Positions 53,031 to 60,624 of a DNA stretch of 64,000 nucleotides are shown in pieces. The translations under genes were made by a program, and so were the position numbers. This stretch comes from Bryobacteraceae bacterium (GTDB taxonomy: Bacteria; Acidobacteriota; Terriglobia; Bryobacterales; Bryobacteraceae): positions 17,104-81,103 of the forward strand of contig JASIAM010000221.1 in the NCBI GenBank assembly GCA_030041985.1, written 5' to 3'. The first letter of the stretch is position 1. Each line of letters starts with the position of its first letter. The notes beneath the pieces are model-generated. The model was not told the DNA's origin, searched no databases, and worked only from the letters and a program-made list of their open reading frames with translations.

Positions 53031-53481
53031 TTTTTTCCCGCCACGGCTTGAGGTCGTGGTGCAGCAGCAGAATGCGGATGGTTTCCCTACCCACTCGGGG
53101 AACCAGTTTGCGTTTCACCGCCTCTTCGGCCACCAGGCGCACTGTCCAGCGTGCCTGGCCTTCTGGCGGGTCGCTGCAGACCATGGCGATAATGCGCTGT
53201 TTCTGATTGCTGTCCAGCACTTCGGCCGCGCCGGGGCGCTGTTTTTCGTACCAAGCACCCTCCAGTCCGGCCTGTTCGTAACGGTGGCCGAGCCGCCGGA
53301 TGGCTTGGGCCGTCAGCGGGATCCCCTTCGCGACCTGCGGGGCACTGGCCTGCTCCGCCAACTGCAATAGGGCCAATGCGCGCAGAACGAGGCGAACCTG
53401 TTGAACCCCGCCCTTAAGCAAATTCCGGAGTTGCTGCTGATCCTTCTTGCTGATATCGATAATCGGAGCTGGACGACCCAT
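53005..53481 (-). CDS. IS630-type transposase, DNA-binding part (ORF A)
   Basis: With the ATG at 53481 the product has 158 residues: paired helix-turn-helix segments (QQQLRNLLKGGVQQVRLVLRALALLQLA..., ASAPQVAKGIPLTAQAIRRLGHRYEQAG) and ARWTVRLVAEEAVKRKLVP. A TTG start at 53499 is the longer option. It ends REKNVVHRRPR in its own frame, where the run of seven As (53031-53037 region) brings in ORF B in +1 (or -2) phase. Together they make a normal-length IS630 transposase. Confidence 0.82.
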   Translation of the reverse strand: MGRPAPIIDISKKDQQQLRNLLKGGVQQVRLVLRALALLQLAEQASAPQVAKGIPLTAQAIRRLGHRYEQAGLEGAWYEKQRPGAAEVLDSNQKQRIIAMVCSDPPEGQARWTVRLVAEEAVKRKLVPRVGRETIRILLLHHDLKPWREKNVVHRRPR

Positions 53482-53505
53482 ACCCGGAGTATGCGCCAAA
53501 ACAGC

Positions 53506-53747
53506 TCTGCATAAAAATGGTTTTTAGAATCTTTTCAGGCAGTCGAAGACCTAGGCCATTTATTTTCAATGCAAGCTATGGTTCCAATCGCCACCTGTTT
53601 TATCCTGTGACGCCATTTTGTGACGTCGGTGTGACGTCCGCAGAGCGTGAAACGCGGTCGCAAAACTCTTGCGTCGCATCGCCTGACGTACGAGACAATT
53701 CTCGTAATCTGTCTCATTCGATCTCAGACAGCATCACAATCGTTCGA
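53506..53747. other. Gap between IS630 and toxin-antitoxin pair
   Basis: No gene is supported. A GACGTCGGTGTGACGTC near 53620-53638 is a small inverted repeat. The right end runs into the antitoxin stop. Confidence 0.4.
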
Positions 53748-54107
53748 TCACGCTCGCCCGTACAGCACGTGGAGGGTCGGTCCAGAGCGGGGAGTGCCGG
53801 CAGAATGCACGTTGATATCGACGGTTTGGTCTAAAGCGAGCAGAAAACGAAAGAGGGTCTCCACGGAAAACTCGGTAAGCCGTCCACGCTTCAAATAGGA
53901 AATCTTCGGTTGATGAACCCCCAGTATCTTGGCGGCTTCCACCTGGCTGTAGCCGCGTTGTTCGATGAGGGAATTGATGAAGCGCACTAATTCGGCTTTT
54001 CCAGCCATCTCGATGGCATTGGGAAATCCGAGATCCTCGAACACATTAGTGCTGCCGGCTTCCACCTTGGCGCCGGTGCGTGCTCTCTTTCGCCTACTCG
54101 TTTGCAT
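53748..54107 (-). CDS. XRE-family antitoxin (HigA-like)
   Basis: Starting at MQTSRRKRARTG the protein has 119 residues. The helix-turn-helix is FINSLIEQRGYSQVEAAKILGVHQPKISYLKRGRLTEFSVETLFRFLLAL, followed by a tail VDINVHSAG. It follows the toxin gene with a 14-base overlap, the toxin-first order typical of HigBA-type pairs. It probably represses the operon at the palindromes in front of the toxin gene. Confidence 0.82.
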   Translation of the reverse strand: MQTSRRKRARTGAKVEAGSTNVFEDLGFPNAIEMAGKAELVRFINSLIEQRGYSQVEAAKILGVHQPKISYLKRGRLTEFSVETLFRFLLALDQTVDINVHSAGTPRSGPTLHVLYGRA

Positions 54108-54462
54108 TTTGACTCCGCAAATATTCCCGATGATCGGCTTCCGCATCCTTCAGCCGCCGTCGGATCAAATTGATTTCCGTCTTTGGCGTGGCGATCCCGC
54201 TCTTCGACTTCTTCATAAAGCAGTGGAGTACATAAACGAAAGGATCGAGTTTCACCGTGTAGACGGCCCGATACGTATCGCCTTCCTCGGAATCGGCGAC
54301 GATCTCCAGAACGCCTGAGAGGTCATGGTGCAGGGGCTTGGCATTTGATGGTTTCTCCCCGCCTTGGACCGCATAGAGCGCATAGCCGATTTCGGACTGT
54401 ACCTCCCGTGGGAAGCCTTTCAAGTCCGCCTTGGAGCTTCGAACCCACCGAAGGGTTTTCAT
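54094..54462 (-). CDS. RelE/HigB-like toxin (phage Gp49-like)
   Basis: The preferred start is MKTLRWVRSSKADLKGF (122 residues). It has the pattern of phage-derived Gp49/HigB mRNA interferases: FPREVQSEIGYALYAVQGGEKP, AKPLHHDLSGVLEIVADSEEGDTYRAVYTVKL and VYVLHCFMKKSKSGIATPKTEINLIRRRL. It would cleave mRNA on the ribosome. All sections look intact. An upstream in-frame start would place the operator sequence inside the gene and is rejected. Confidence 0.85.
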   Translation of the reverse strand: MKTLRWVRSSKADLKGFPREVQSEIGYALYAVQGGEKPSNAKPLHHDLSGVLEIVADSEEGDTYRAVYTVKLDPFVYVLHCFMKKSKSGIATPKTEINLIRRRLKDAEADHREYLRSQNANE

Positions 54463-54466
54463 TCGA

Positions 54467-54500
54467 TATACCGTTATCAGTATAATACCGATATCGGTAT
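54467..54500. promoter_or_regulatory. Tandem operator of the toxin-antitoxin operon
   Basis: The perfect palindrome ATACCGATATCGGTAT (54485-54500) and an adjacent inverted repeat TATAC-N8-GTATA (54467-54484) lie directly upstream of the toxin start. The half-site ATACCG occurs twice in one direction and once inverted. The AT-rich core also offers a -10-like TATAAT (54481-54486). Confidence 0.7.
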
Positions 54501-54547
54501 AGAATCCAGTCGGTCGCACGAGTTATGAATTTTGCGGATGAAAAAAT

Positions 54548-54601
54548 GACCGCCGTACGGTCGCCGTGCTCGAATCGCTGGAAGAAAAAACCTACCCCTA
54601 G
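54548..54601. repeat. Diverged 54-base repeat copy 1 flanking the phage remnant
   Basis: It starts with the hairpin GACCG-ccgta-CGGTC and ends in CCTACCCCTAG; a related copy at 56875-56928 has the same hairpin arms and the same ending with identical 43-base spacing. Position-by-position identity is roughly two thirds. Confidence 0.5.
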
Positions 54602-54602
54602 C

Positions 54603-54929
54603 TCAGTTCAGCCATGGCGATTGAGGAGAACAGAGAGTCTCGGCCGTCTCGGGATCGAAGCCGAAGCCGCCGATTACCGCGCGCAGGAGCTGCTTGTATC
54701 GATCCTGGGAGGTTGCTTGGGGATTGACGATCGCCGCCGCTTCTTGCGAAACAGGTAAGCTGGCAGCCAACAGCGCAACCGCGGCGCAGACCCGCTGGGC
54801 CCATGCGCGCTGTTCAGCCTGGCCGAGTGCGGCAAGTTTCGTTTCCTCCGCTTGGGCAAGAAACCCCAGCAGCCGAGCCACGGCCGCTTGCGCCTGGTCT
54901 CGGGAACCTTTCCCGTACACGATGTCCAC
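54603..54929 (-). CDS. Hypothetical protein of prophage remnant
   Basis: The 108-residue helical protein (GSRDQAQAAVARLLGFLAQAEETKLAALGQAEQRAWAQRVCAAVALLAAS) has no recognised family. It follows the broken capsid gene on the same strand, where head-completion or connector genes occur in HK97-type phages. No ribosome binding site of note. It may be real or part of the decay. Confidence 0.45.
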   Translation of the reverse strand: MDIVYGKGSRDQAQAAVARLLGFLAQAEETKLAALGQAEQRAWAQRVCAAVALLAASLPVSQEAAAIVNPQATSQDRYKQLLRAVIGGFGFDPETAETLCSPQSPWLN

Positions 54930-55161
54930 TCCCTAATTCTCGCCGGAAATGAAAACGCGCGCGCCGATTTCCAGGGTCGACGCGCGTGGCGCCTGGCCAA
55001 GGAAGCTGCCTCGCCTGGCTTAAGATCGGGCAGCTAAGAAGCACCAAGACGCAAACCGTGTGATTGCCTTTCCTGAATACCAACCGCGCGCGCCGGCGTT
55101 TGGGGGACCGACGCGCGCGTGCGCCTGGCTGAAGGAGACCAGGCGCAAACTTGTGCGATGG

Positions 55162-56143
55162 CTAGGTAGCGCTGTTCTGGCCGACAACTATGGGGTGGGT
55201 ACCGGCATCGATCAAATTCGAATCCGTTCGCTCCCAAGCAATGAAGCCCACTTGCAAATAGTCGGCGTAGCGCTCCACTAATCTCATAACTGATGGCCAT
55301 TCGCCAACCTGCCTCACGTTGAAGCAGCTCATATCGCCGAAGAGTGTCGAGTAAGCATTGGCGGCCGGCGTTGGCATGTTCTGATTGATCAGGTACGGAT
55401 GGCCCATGATGGTTAGTCGGGAGCTGGTTATGTCCACCGTAGCGCCCTCGCGGAAGCTGGCACTGAGGCCAGGCTGCCACAACGGACGATTGTTGCCGTC
55501 CACCAGTTTCTTGATCAACTTGAGTTGCGCGTCGGAGAACATCCAGGCGGTTGTGGCGGCGTATCTGTAATCCGGATCGACGCTGTGCTCGATGTTCACG
55601 AGGTCTTGGTAGCTGATCGCGGCCGTTTCGCCCGTGGGCATGGTGTAGATGTTGCCTGCAGCGACGGCCGCGGTCACGATGCCGGTGGGTTCGCCCGAGC
55701 CGCTGCCGACCATGCACTTCCAGTTGAGGAGGCGTCCCAACCGGGTGCCCAACAGTCGTGCCGTCAGGGCATCCAGATCGGCGCATGAGTTCGCGGCCGT
55801 CACCATCAAGGGATTCCATGCCGCCGCGGAGAAACTGGCTAAACGCTCGGGCGTACGGATCACGGTTCCGCTCGCGAACCTGTCCAGGGGTGAGCCGGAA
55901 CGTGTCCTGAATCTCTGGCAAGTTCAGGTGGTTGATGCGGCCGCTGGACAGCGACTCGTTAATGCCGTCCGCTTCGTTGCTCGCGATTTTTTCTCCGAGC
56001 TGCGTATATTCTTCTTCGAGCTTGTGGAACTGCTCGCGTTCCGCCGCATTTAGACCGCGGTTTGCGCGTTCGCACCGGTCAATGATGCCCTGCATTTTGT
56101 CCGCGAGGCGGCCCTGCATTTCTCGATTTCTTTTGTCGTACAC
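55162..56143 (-). pseudogene. HK97-type major capsid gene, frameshifted and internally deleted
   Basis: The upstream frame encodes the delta-domain/scaffold-like N-terminus (coiled coil MQGRLADKMQGIIDRCERANR...FHKLEEEYTQLGEKI) and TPGQVRERNRDPYARAFSQFLRGGMES. The downstream frame from about 55860 holds the HK97 fold: LLGTRLGRLLNWKCMVGSGSGEPTGIV, YRYAATTAWMFSDAQLKLIKKL, LTIMGHPYLINQNMP and the C-terminal RYADYLQVGFIAWERTDSNLID. Part of the central domain is missing between them. The product cannot be made whole. It is a second phage family, unrelated to the P22-like coat of the first cluster. Confidence 0.8.
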
Positions 56144-56456
56144 AGAATCTCCAAAACCAATCCGCCTGGTGTCAGTGGTTGTGCGAACTTACTGCGCAAG
56201 GCCGTCACCTCCGCCGGCGGAACGCGCGAGTCCAAGCGGCTTTCCTCGCGAGTTCAGCCCGGTTAGGTTGTCGGTTGCACGCGACGCCAGCCTGCACCCG
56301 GGTGCAGGGCACGTCGCTCGCTGCGAGACCATTACGCACTTGGCGAGTTGGTGTGGTTCGCAGCTTGAAACTCGTTGTCATCCGCGTGATGGGTTTGCAG
56401 GTAAGCGCGATAACCTGGCGGACGTTTCACTATGCTGGCTCTCGCAAATTGCGAGA
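56144..56456. other. Scar where packaging genes are missing
   Basis: Between terS and the capsid gene one expects terL, portal and protease genes. Only about 310 bases remain with no family-like frame, so those genes were deleted. A palindrome TGCACCCGGGTGCA lies at about 56293-56306. Confidence 0.5.
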
Positions 56457-56840
56457 TTAATCCGCCAGCAGTGTAAACACATTCTTCGGCCGTTCGGCTT
56501 GAATACTCATCTTGCTGCGATCGACCGGTGTCATTCCCATTGCTGCAAGCAGTGAACGAAGAGTGTTCAGCTCTGCGGCGGTAACGCCCTTATTGGTCTT
56601 GATCGCTTTCGCCATCAGACATGAGGCGAGCTCCACGCACCACGGATCAGCACGCTTGAGCACGTCGGCGGGGACCATGTCCACGATCTCGGCCCAGAAT
56701 GGAAGTGCGCGTTTCGGCAAGCGTGCCGGCGGATCTCCGAGTGGACGAGCATCTTGCGGTTCGGTCGGTCGGCGCCGCTTCGGGTGCTTCCGGAAAGAAC
56801 CTCTCAATTCGAGTAGCTTAGTTGGCTGACGTGTTGGCAT
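56457..56840 (-). CDS. Phage terminase small subunit (P27-like), remnant prophage
   Basis: The 127-residue protein begins MPTRQPTKLLELRGSFRKHPKRR and continues with RLPKRALPFWAEIVDMVPADVLKRADPWCVELASCLMAKAIKT, the pattern of P27-type small terminases that recognise packaging sites. It is intact but has lost its partner terL. It stands upstream of the broken capsid gene on the same strand, showing the original late-gene order. Confidence 0.75.
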   Translation of the reverse strand: MPTRQPTKLLELRGSFRKHPKRRRPTEPQDARPLGDPPARLPKRALPFWAEIVDMVPADVLKRADPWCVELASCLMAKAIKTNKGVTAAELNTLRSLLAAMGMTPVDRSKMSIQAERPKNVFTLLAD

Positions 56841-56874
56841 TGCGTGCGTTATACGGTTGGAGACGTAAAAATTT

Positions 56875-56928
56875 GACCGCGCTACGGTCGCCGGGCGCCG
56901 CGAGCTGAAGGATTTTGCCTACCCCTAC
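56875..56928. repeat. Diverged 54-base repeat copy 2
   Basis: It shares the hairpin GACCG-N5-CGGTC and CCTACCCCTA with 54548-54601 at equal spacing. It stands upstream of the small terminase gene, so the pair brackets the phage remnant. Confidence 0.5.
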
Positions 56929-56966
56929 CCCTTTCGGGCGCCGGTGGTAGCGCGATGTAACTCTTG

Positions 56967-57152
56967 TCATTGCTTCGCCTTGATCAGTTGGATGATGACC
57001 TGAGTGAGCTGCAGCACGGCGGTTGCTATCAGCCAGGTCCGGAGGTTCTCGAGGCGGGAAACGACCAGCTCGAGTATCTGTGTCTGGTCAGTGTCGGCTT
57101 TTTGTAGCGCGGCGAAGCGAACTTCGCAAGCGTCTGCGCATTCTGGTGTCAT
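56967..57152 (-). CDS. Small coiled-coil membrane protein of phage type
   Basis: From the ATG at 57152 the 61-residue product has an N-terminal helix with heptad pattern (RFAALQKADTDQTQILELVVSRLENLRTW) and a C-terminal membrane helix (LIATAVLQLTQVIIQLIK). Such XhlA/holin-accessory-like proteins are common in prophages. A TTG two codons earlier is an alternative. It would belong to the same prophage remnant. Confidence 0.55.
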   Translation of the reverse strand: MTPECADACEVRFAALQKADTDQTQILELVVSRLENLRTWLIATAVLQLTQVIIQLIKAKQ

Positions 57153-57314
57153 TGTCAAGGTTCGCTAGCGCGTCAGGTTGCGGCGAAAGACGGGCGCGAA
57201 AGGTACAGTTTATACAAAATGTACTATTCAGGTCTTTAAGTTCCAAATTACTCAATTTCAATTGTACATCGGGAACACGCCGGCCGCGGCGAGTCGTAAC
57301 AGCCTCGGCTGAAA

Positions 57315-57629
57315 TCACAAGCCGATCCGCGCGGGTCGGGTAGGTTGATTTTGGGTGTTACGCGCGTGAACAGTGCCCCAACCGTGACCGTCTCCTCGAC
57401 CAGTGCACACTGGACAGCAGATTGCGGAGTAGAGTCCCTCCGCCGTGTCCTGTCGGCTAGCCACATGTACATCCGTGTCGATCGGCTTGCGGCAGCCACG
57501 GCAAAGTGCAGCACAGCAAGAGGGGCGGAGCTTCACACACTCATGGCCACTGAGGTTGTGCTTTGGTCGTTTCCGCGATCTCACAGTTCGCTCCGAAATT
57601 TCACTCGAAATGCGTTCAGCACTATCCAT
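57315..57629 (-). CDS. Possible zinc-ribbon protein of phage remnant
   Basis: A 104-residue frame contains CRGCRKPIDTDVHVASRQD followed by CCPVCTGRGDGHGW, i.e. two CxxC pairs about 28 residues apart as in zinc ribbons. The first 30 residues are less protein-like and no ribosome binding site is clear, so the true start may be internal. Small zinc-finger proteins of this kind occur in phage early regions. The frame could still be accidental. Confidence 0.35.
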   Translation of the reverse strand: MDSAERISSEISERTVRSRKRPKHNLSGHECVKLRPSCCAALCRGCRKPIDTDVHVASRQDTAEGLYSAICCPVCTGRGDGHGWGTVHARNTQNQPTRPARIGL

Positions 57630-57823
57630 GTCGTTGCTCGACCGGGTTGCCGCACGCTGCGCCGTCAGCGCAGCACGTTCGCCATTTTCGCGTGCCTTTG
57701 CACTCAGCTCCAGCAGCCGGGCTGCGATCTCGGTAACGGAGTGTCCCCAGTCCGTTGCTATAACGCACCAAGCAAAATCCGCCCTACTAAGGGGCTGTCA
57801 GGAAATTAGTAGAACAACTTAAT

Positions 57824-59382
57824 ATGGTTTTGGTTTATACCGGTGCGGGTGTACAGCAGCGATATCTGAACGTGTACGTACCGGCCTTGCAGCGGGAAGC
57901 AGGAGTGGCCGGTTTCTTCTGTTTCCATCGCGGTTTCCAGTTTGCGTCCAGCGCGCTGATGGACCCGATCAGCAAGGCCTTCATTGCGGAGATGGAAGAG
58001 TTCGCCAAACAGGGAAAAATCCCGGTGATCCGGTTCGAGAAGGGGCAGCGCAAAGACGACGTAGCCGCCGAATTCCGGCGCCAGTTTCCAGCACAGGAAG
58101 GCGTGCTGTTCATCGGCAAGGCACAGGAGAAGACGCCGGTGTTCCGCACGGAGCGGCGGCGCAATGAGAAAACGGGGCCACGTATCCATGGCTGTTGCGA
58201 TCCACCGCGATGGTCAATCACTTTGATGTGTACTGCAGGGACCGGGACTGCGGCCCCTTCTTCCTCAAATTCTGCACGTACTTTCCCTACACCGCGAAGC
58301 TTGGCCTGAACGGCCATGAGTATGTGAAGCGGCAACTGGACAACAAGGGCATCGCTTATGAACCGCTGGATAACGGTATCCTGTCGTGCGATGATCCGCG
58401 GCGGGTGCAGGCGATCTGCGACGGCTTGTCGGCGGACGGACTGCTGCGGAAGTGGTTCCGCAAACTGCCGCATCCTTTCACCGCCAAAGACCGTCAGGCG
58501 GGCTACCGCTACAGGATTTCCATCCTGCAGGCGGAGTTTTCCCTCACTCAGGTGCTGGATCGGCCACCGGGCGGGTCTTTTTCGAGGAAGTGATCCGGGA
58601 AAACCTGGATATCGGACGGCCCCGTCAGATGCCGCTGATCTTCGATCGCCGGGTCAGCCGCCGCACTCCCGGCCGGTTTCGCACGCGCGTTATCACCGAC
58701 GGCGTGGTTCCTGCGCTGCACGTCGATTACAAAAATTCCCGGATCAAGCAGTATCACAAGGAAGGGCGCGCGCTCCGCACCGAAACCACCATCAACAACA
58801 CGCGGGACTTCGGCATCGGCAAATCGCTGGCGAATCTGCCCACGCTGCGGCAGATCGGCTTTCAGGCCAATCGGCGTCTGCTGGACGTCCAAACTGTTTC
58901 CCACGACTGCGCCATCGGCGAAGACGCGTTTGAGAAGGTGGTTCGCCCCATCGAGGTCGACGGGCAACGGGCGTCGGCCCTGCGCTTTGGCGACGCGCAG
59001 GTGCAAGCGCTCTTTGCCGTGCTGGTTCTTGTTCAGTCTCCAACTGCGGGGTTTCACGAACCACGCAATGCGAGCTCTGCTGGCTCAAGTGCTGGGCCTC
59101 GACCCAGCCCAATACCCCATTGGCAGAATGACCTACGACCTCCGCCGGCTTCGCCTGCACGGGCTCCTCGAGCGCATCCCACACAGTCATCGTTATCAGA
59201 CCACTGCGGCTGGCCTGAAGATCGCGCTCTTCTTCTCCCGCACTTATGCCCGGCTGTTACGACCCAAACTCGTGGAGATTCTTTGTCAGAGCCCACCGCT
59301 GGACTCCTCTTTGCGCGTCGCCTTCGACCGCCTTCAAACCGAAATCGACCGCTGTTGCGAGGAGCAAAAACTCGCCGCCTGA
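57824..59382 (+). pseudogene. Multiply frameshifted gene of a widespread unknown family
   Basis: Four successive frame segments read as one protein of about 515 residues: from 57824 (ASSALMDPISKAFIAEMEEF and GVLFIGKAQEKTPVFRTERR), from about 58175 (RSTAMVNHFDVYCRD, FPYTAKLGLNGHEYVKRQLD, AEFSLTQVLDRP), from about 58566 (GRVFFEEVIRENLDIGRP, FRTRVITDGVVPALHVDYKN, RALRTETTINNTRDFGIGKS), and from about 59035 (LRGFTNHAMRALLAQVLGLD, GRMTYDLRRLRLHGLLERIP). Three frameshifts break it. I recall this as a family occurring in several copies in diverse soil bacteria, without known function; it may be linked to mobile DNA. Confidence 0.7.
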
Positions 59383-59422
59383 AAACTTGACTCATTCATC
59401 TTGTAATCTCTTGCGTAAGACT

Positions 59423-60029
59423 CTAGCGCGGAAGGTTCGGCTTTTGCCAAGCGATTCGATCGTGCACGATCGGTTTTTGTTGTACCCAGAGTACGAAACG
59501 CTTCTGGCGAAAGCCGCCCAGGAGCGCGAATGGTTGCGCTCTACGCTCTTCAACGATCGCCGGGAATGGATCGTTCTGGACTGCCATACAGGACTGCACC
59601 CCGGTGAACAGCGGGTCTTGGAATTTTCCGATATCAATCTGGAGCACGGTTTTGTTCGCGTGCAAAGCAAACCTAAGATCAACTTCCATGTGAAGAATTA
59701 CCAGCATCGCTACATTCCGCTGGCGCTGCCGGCGCGCGACGCTGTTGTGGCGCAGAGGACCAAAAAGCTATCCGAGTCGGATTTTGTGTTTCACCGGCCG
59801 GACGGAAGCCCTTGGGGCGATATCGGCGATTCGTTCGACGACTTGTCGTGGCGGCGGGCCTGCAGAAGGAGACGCCGGCAGAGCGCTTAACGCCGCATTC
59901 AGGAACTGCTCGGGCACAAGAGTATCACCACCACGGAGCGGTACTCCCACCTCGGACGCAACGGGCAGCACCCCGCGTATTTTGAACCAGCGCAAAGCGT
60001 TTCGGAGAGTTTTGTACCAAGGTCTGTAA
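59423..60029 (+). pseudogene. Tyrosine recombinase (integrase) catalytic fragment
   Basis: The part WIVLDCHTGLHPGEQRVLEFSDINLEHG is the region with the first catalytic position (Arg replaced by His in TGLHPGE), KNYQHRYIPLALPA follows, and IQELLGHKSITTTERYSHL is the C-terminal His/Tyr motif. Between them the frame shifts near 59845 (VAAGLQKETPAERLTPHS) and the HxxR box with the following helix is deleted, with a TAA at 59888. The N-terminal arm-binding domain is missing. The reading frame runs on into the 3' end of tRNA-Met, which suggests the integrase gene sat next to its attachment site. Confidence 0.78.
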
Positions 60030-60082
60030 CAAGCCCGGTCTCAGAGAGGGTTACCCAAAAGCCCCAAGTTGTTGAAAATAAA

Positions 60083-60159
<77 letters not shown>

Positions 60160-60624
60160 ATCACGCTCAAGTGTAACAGACCACCCCAGCGCGGCATCCC
60201 GGGAATGTTTCCGCATAGAAATTACCACCAAAATGTGGAAAAGATTGCGGCGGCCCGCACCCCGTAACCCTGTCAATGAAACATAAGCCTGGATCACCGA
60301 CTTAAGCTATTGAGTTCCAGTGGCTTATCTAAAAACCGCCAAACCTGCCGGCCACAACACCAAAGAATGAGTGGTAAGATTTTCGGAAACGGTTTCCCAC
60401 AAAGTTTTCCACAAGGCTCCGCGCCCCGCTGCGCGTCTTTTGCGGGCCTAGCTAAGGCGTGTGCCCCGGCTTCACAGTGTAGCGTCCGTCGCTCGTTGTT
60501 GAAGGCTCGGAACATCCGCTAGAATAACGAGTTACGCGCATGGCAACCGAGCTGTTACCAGTCCGGACGCGCGTTCGATGAGCCGCCAATTGGTTTAGCC
60601 GGGCAAAGTAGAAAGGCATCCATA
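60160..60624. other. Intergenic region before bamA
   Basis: No gene is supported in this 465-base stretch. It holds the bamA promoter at its right end and GC-rich short repeats (GCTCCGCGCCCCGCTGCGCG) in the middle. A minus-strand frame there has no family pattern. Confidence 0.5.
60496..60525 (+). promoter_or_regulatory. Candidate bamA promoter
   Basis: TTGTTG (60496-60501) and TAGAAT (60520-60525) with an 18-base spacer give a sigma-70-like promoter, leaving an untranslated leader of about 95 bases. TTGAAG with 15 bases is a weaker option. Confidence 0.45.

Larger units (their letters stand above)
52337..53505 (-). mobile_element. IS630-family insertion sequence
   Basis: The element comprises two overlapping transposase frames on the minus strand. 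Possible imperfect ends of 17 bases (52337-52353 and 53489-53505, 12 identical when inverted) enclose them; the left one touches the stop codon, so the true ends remain uncertain. No TA target duplication was assigned with confidence. Confidence 0.6.
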
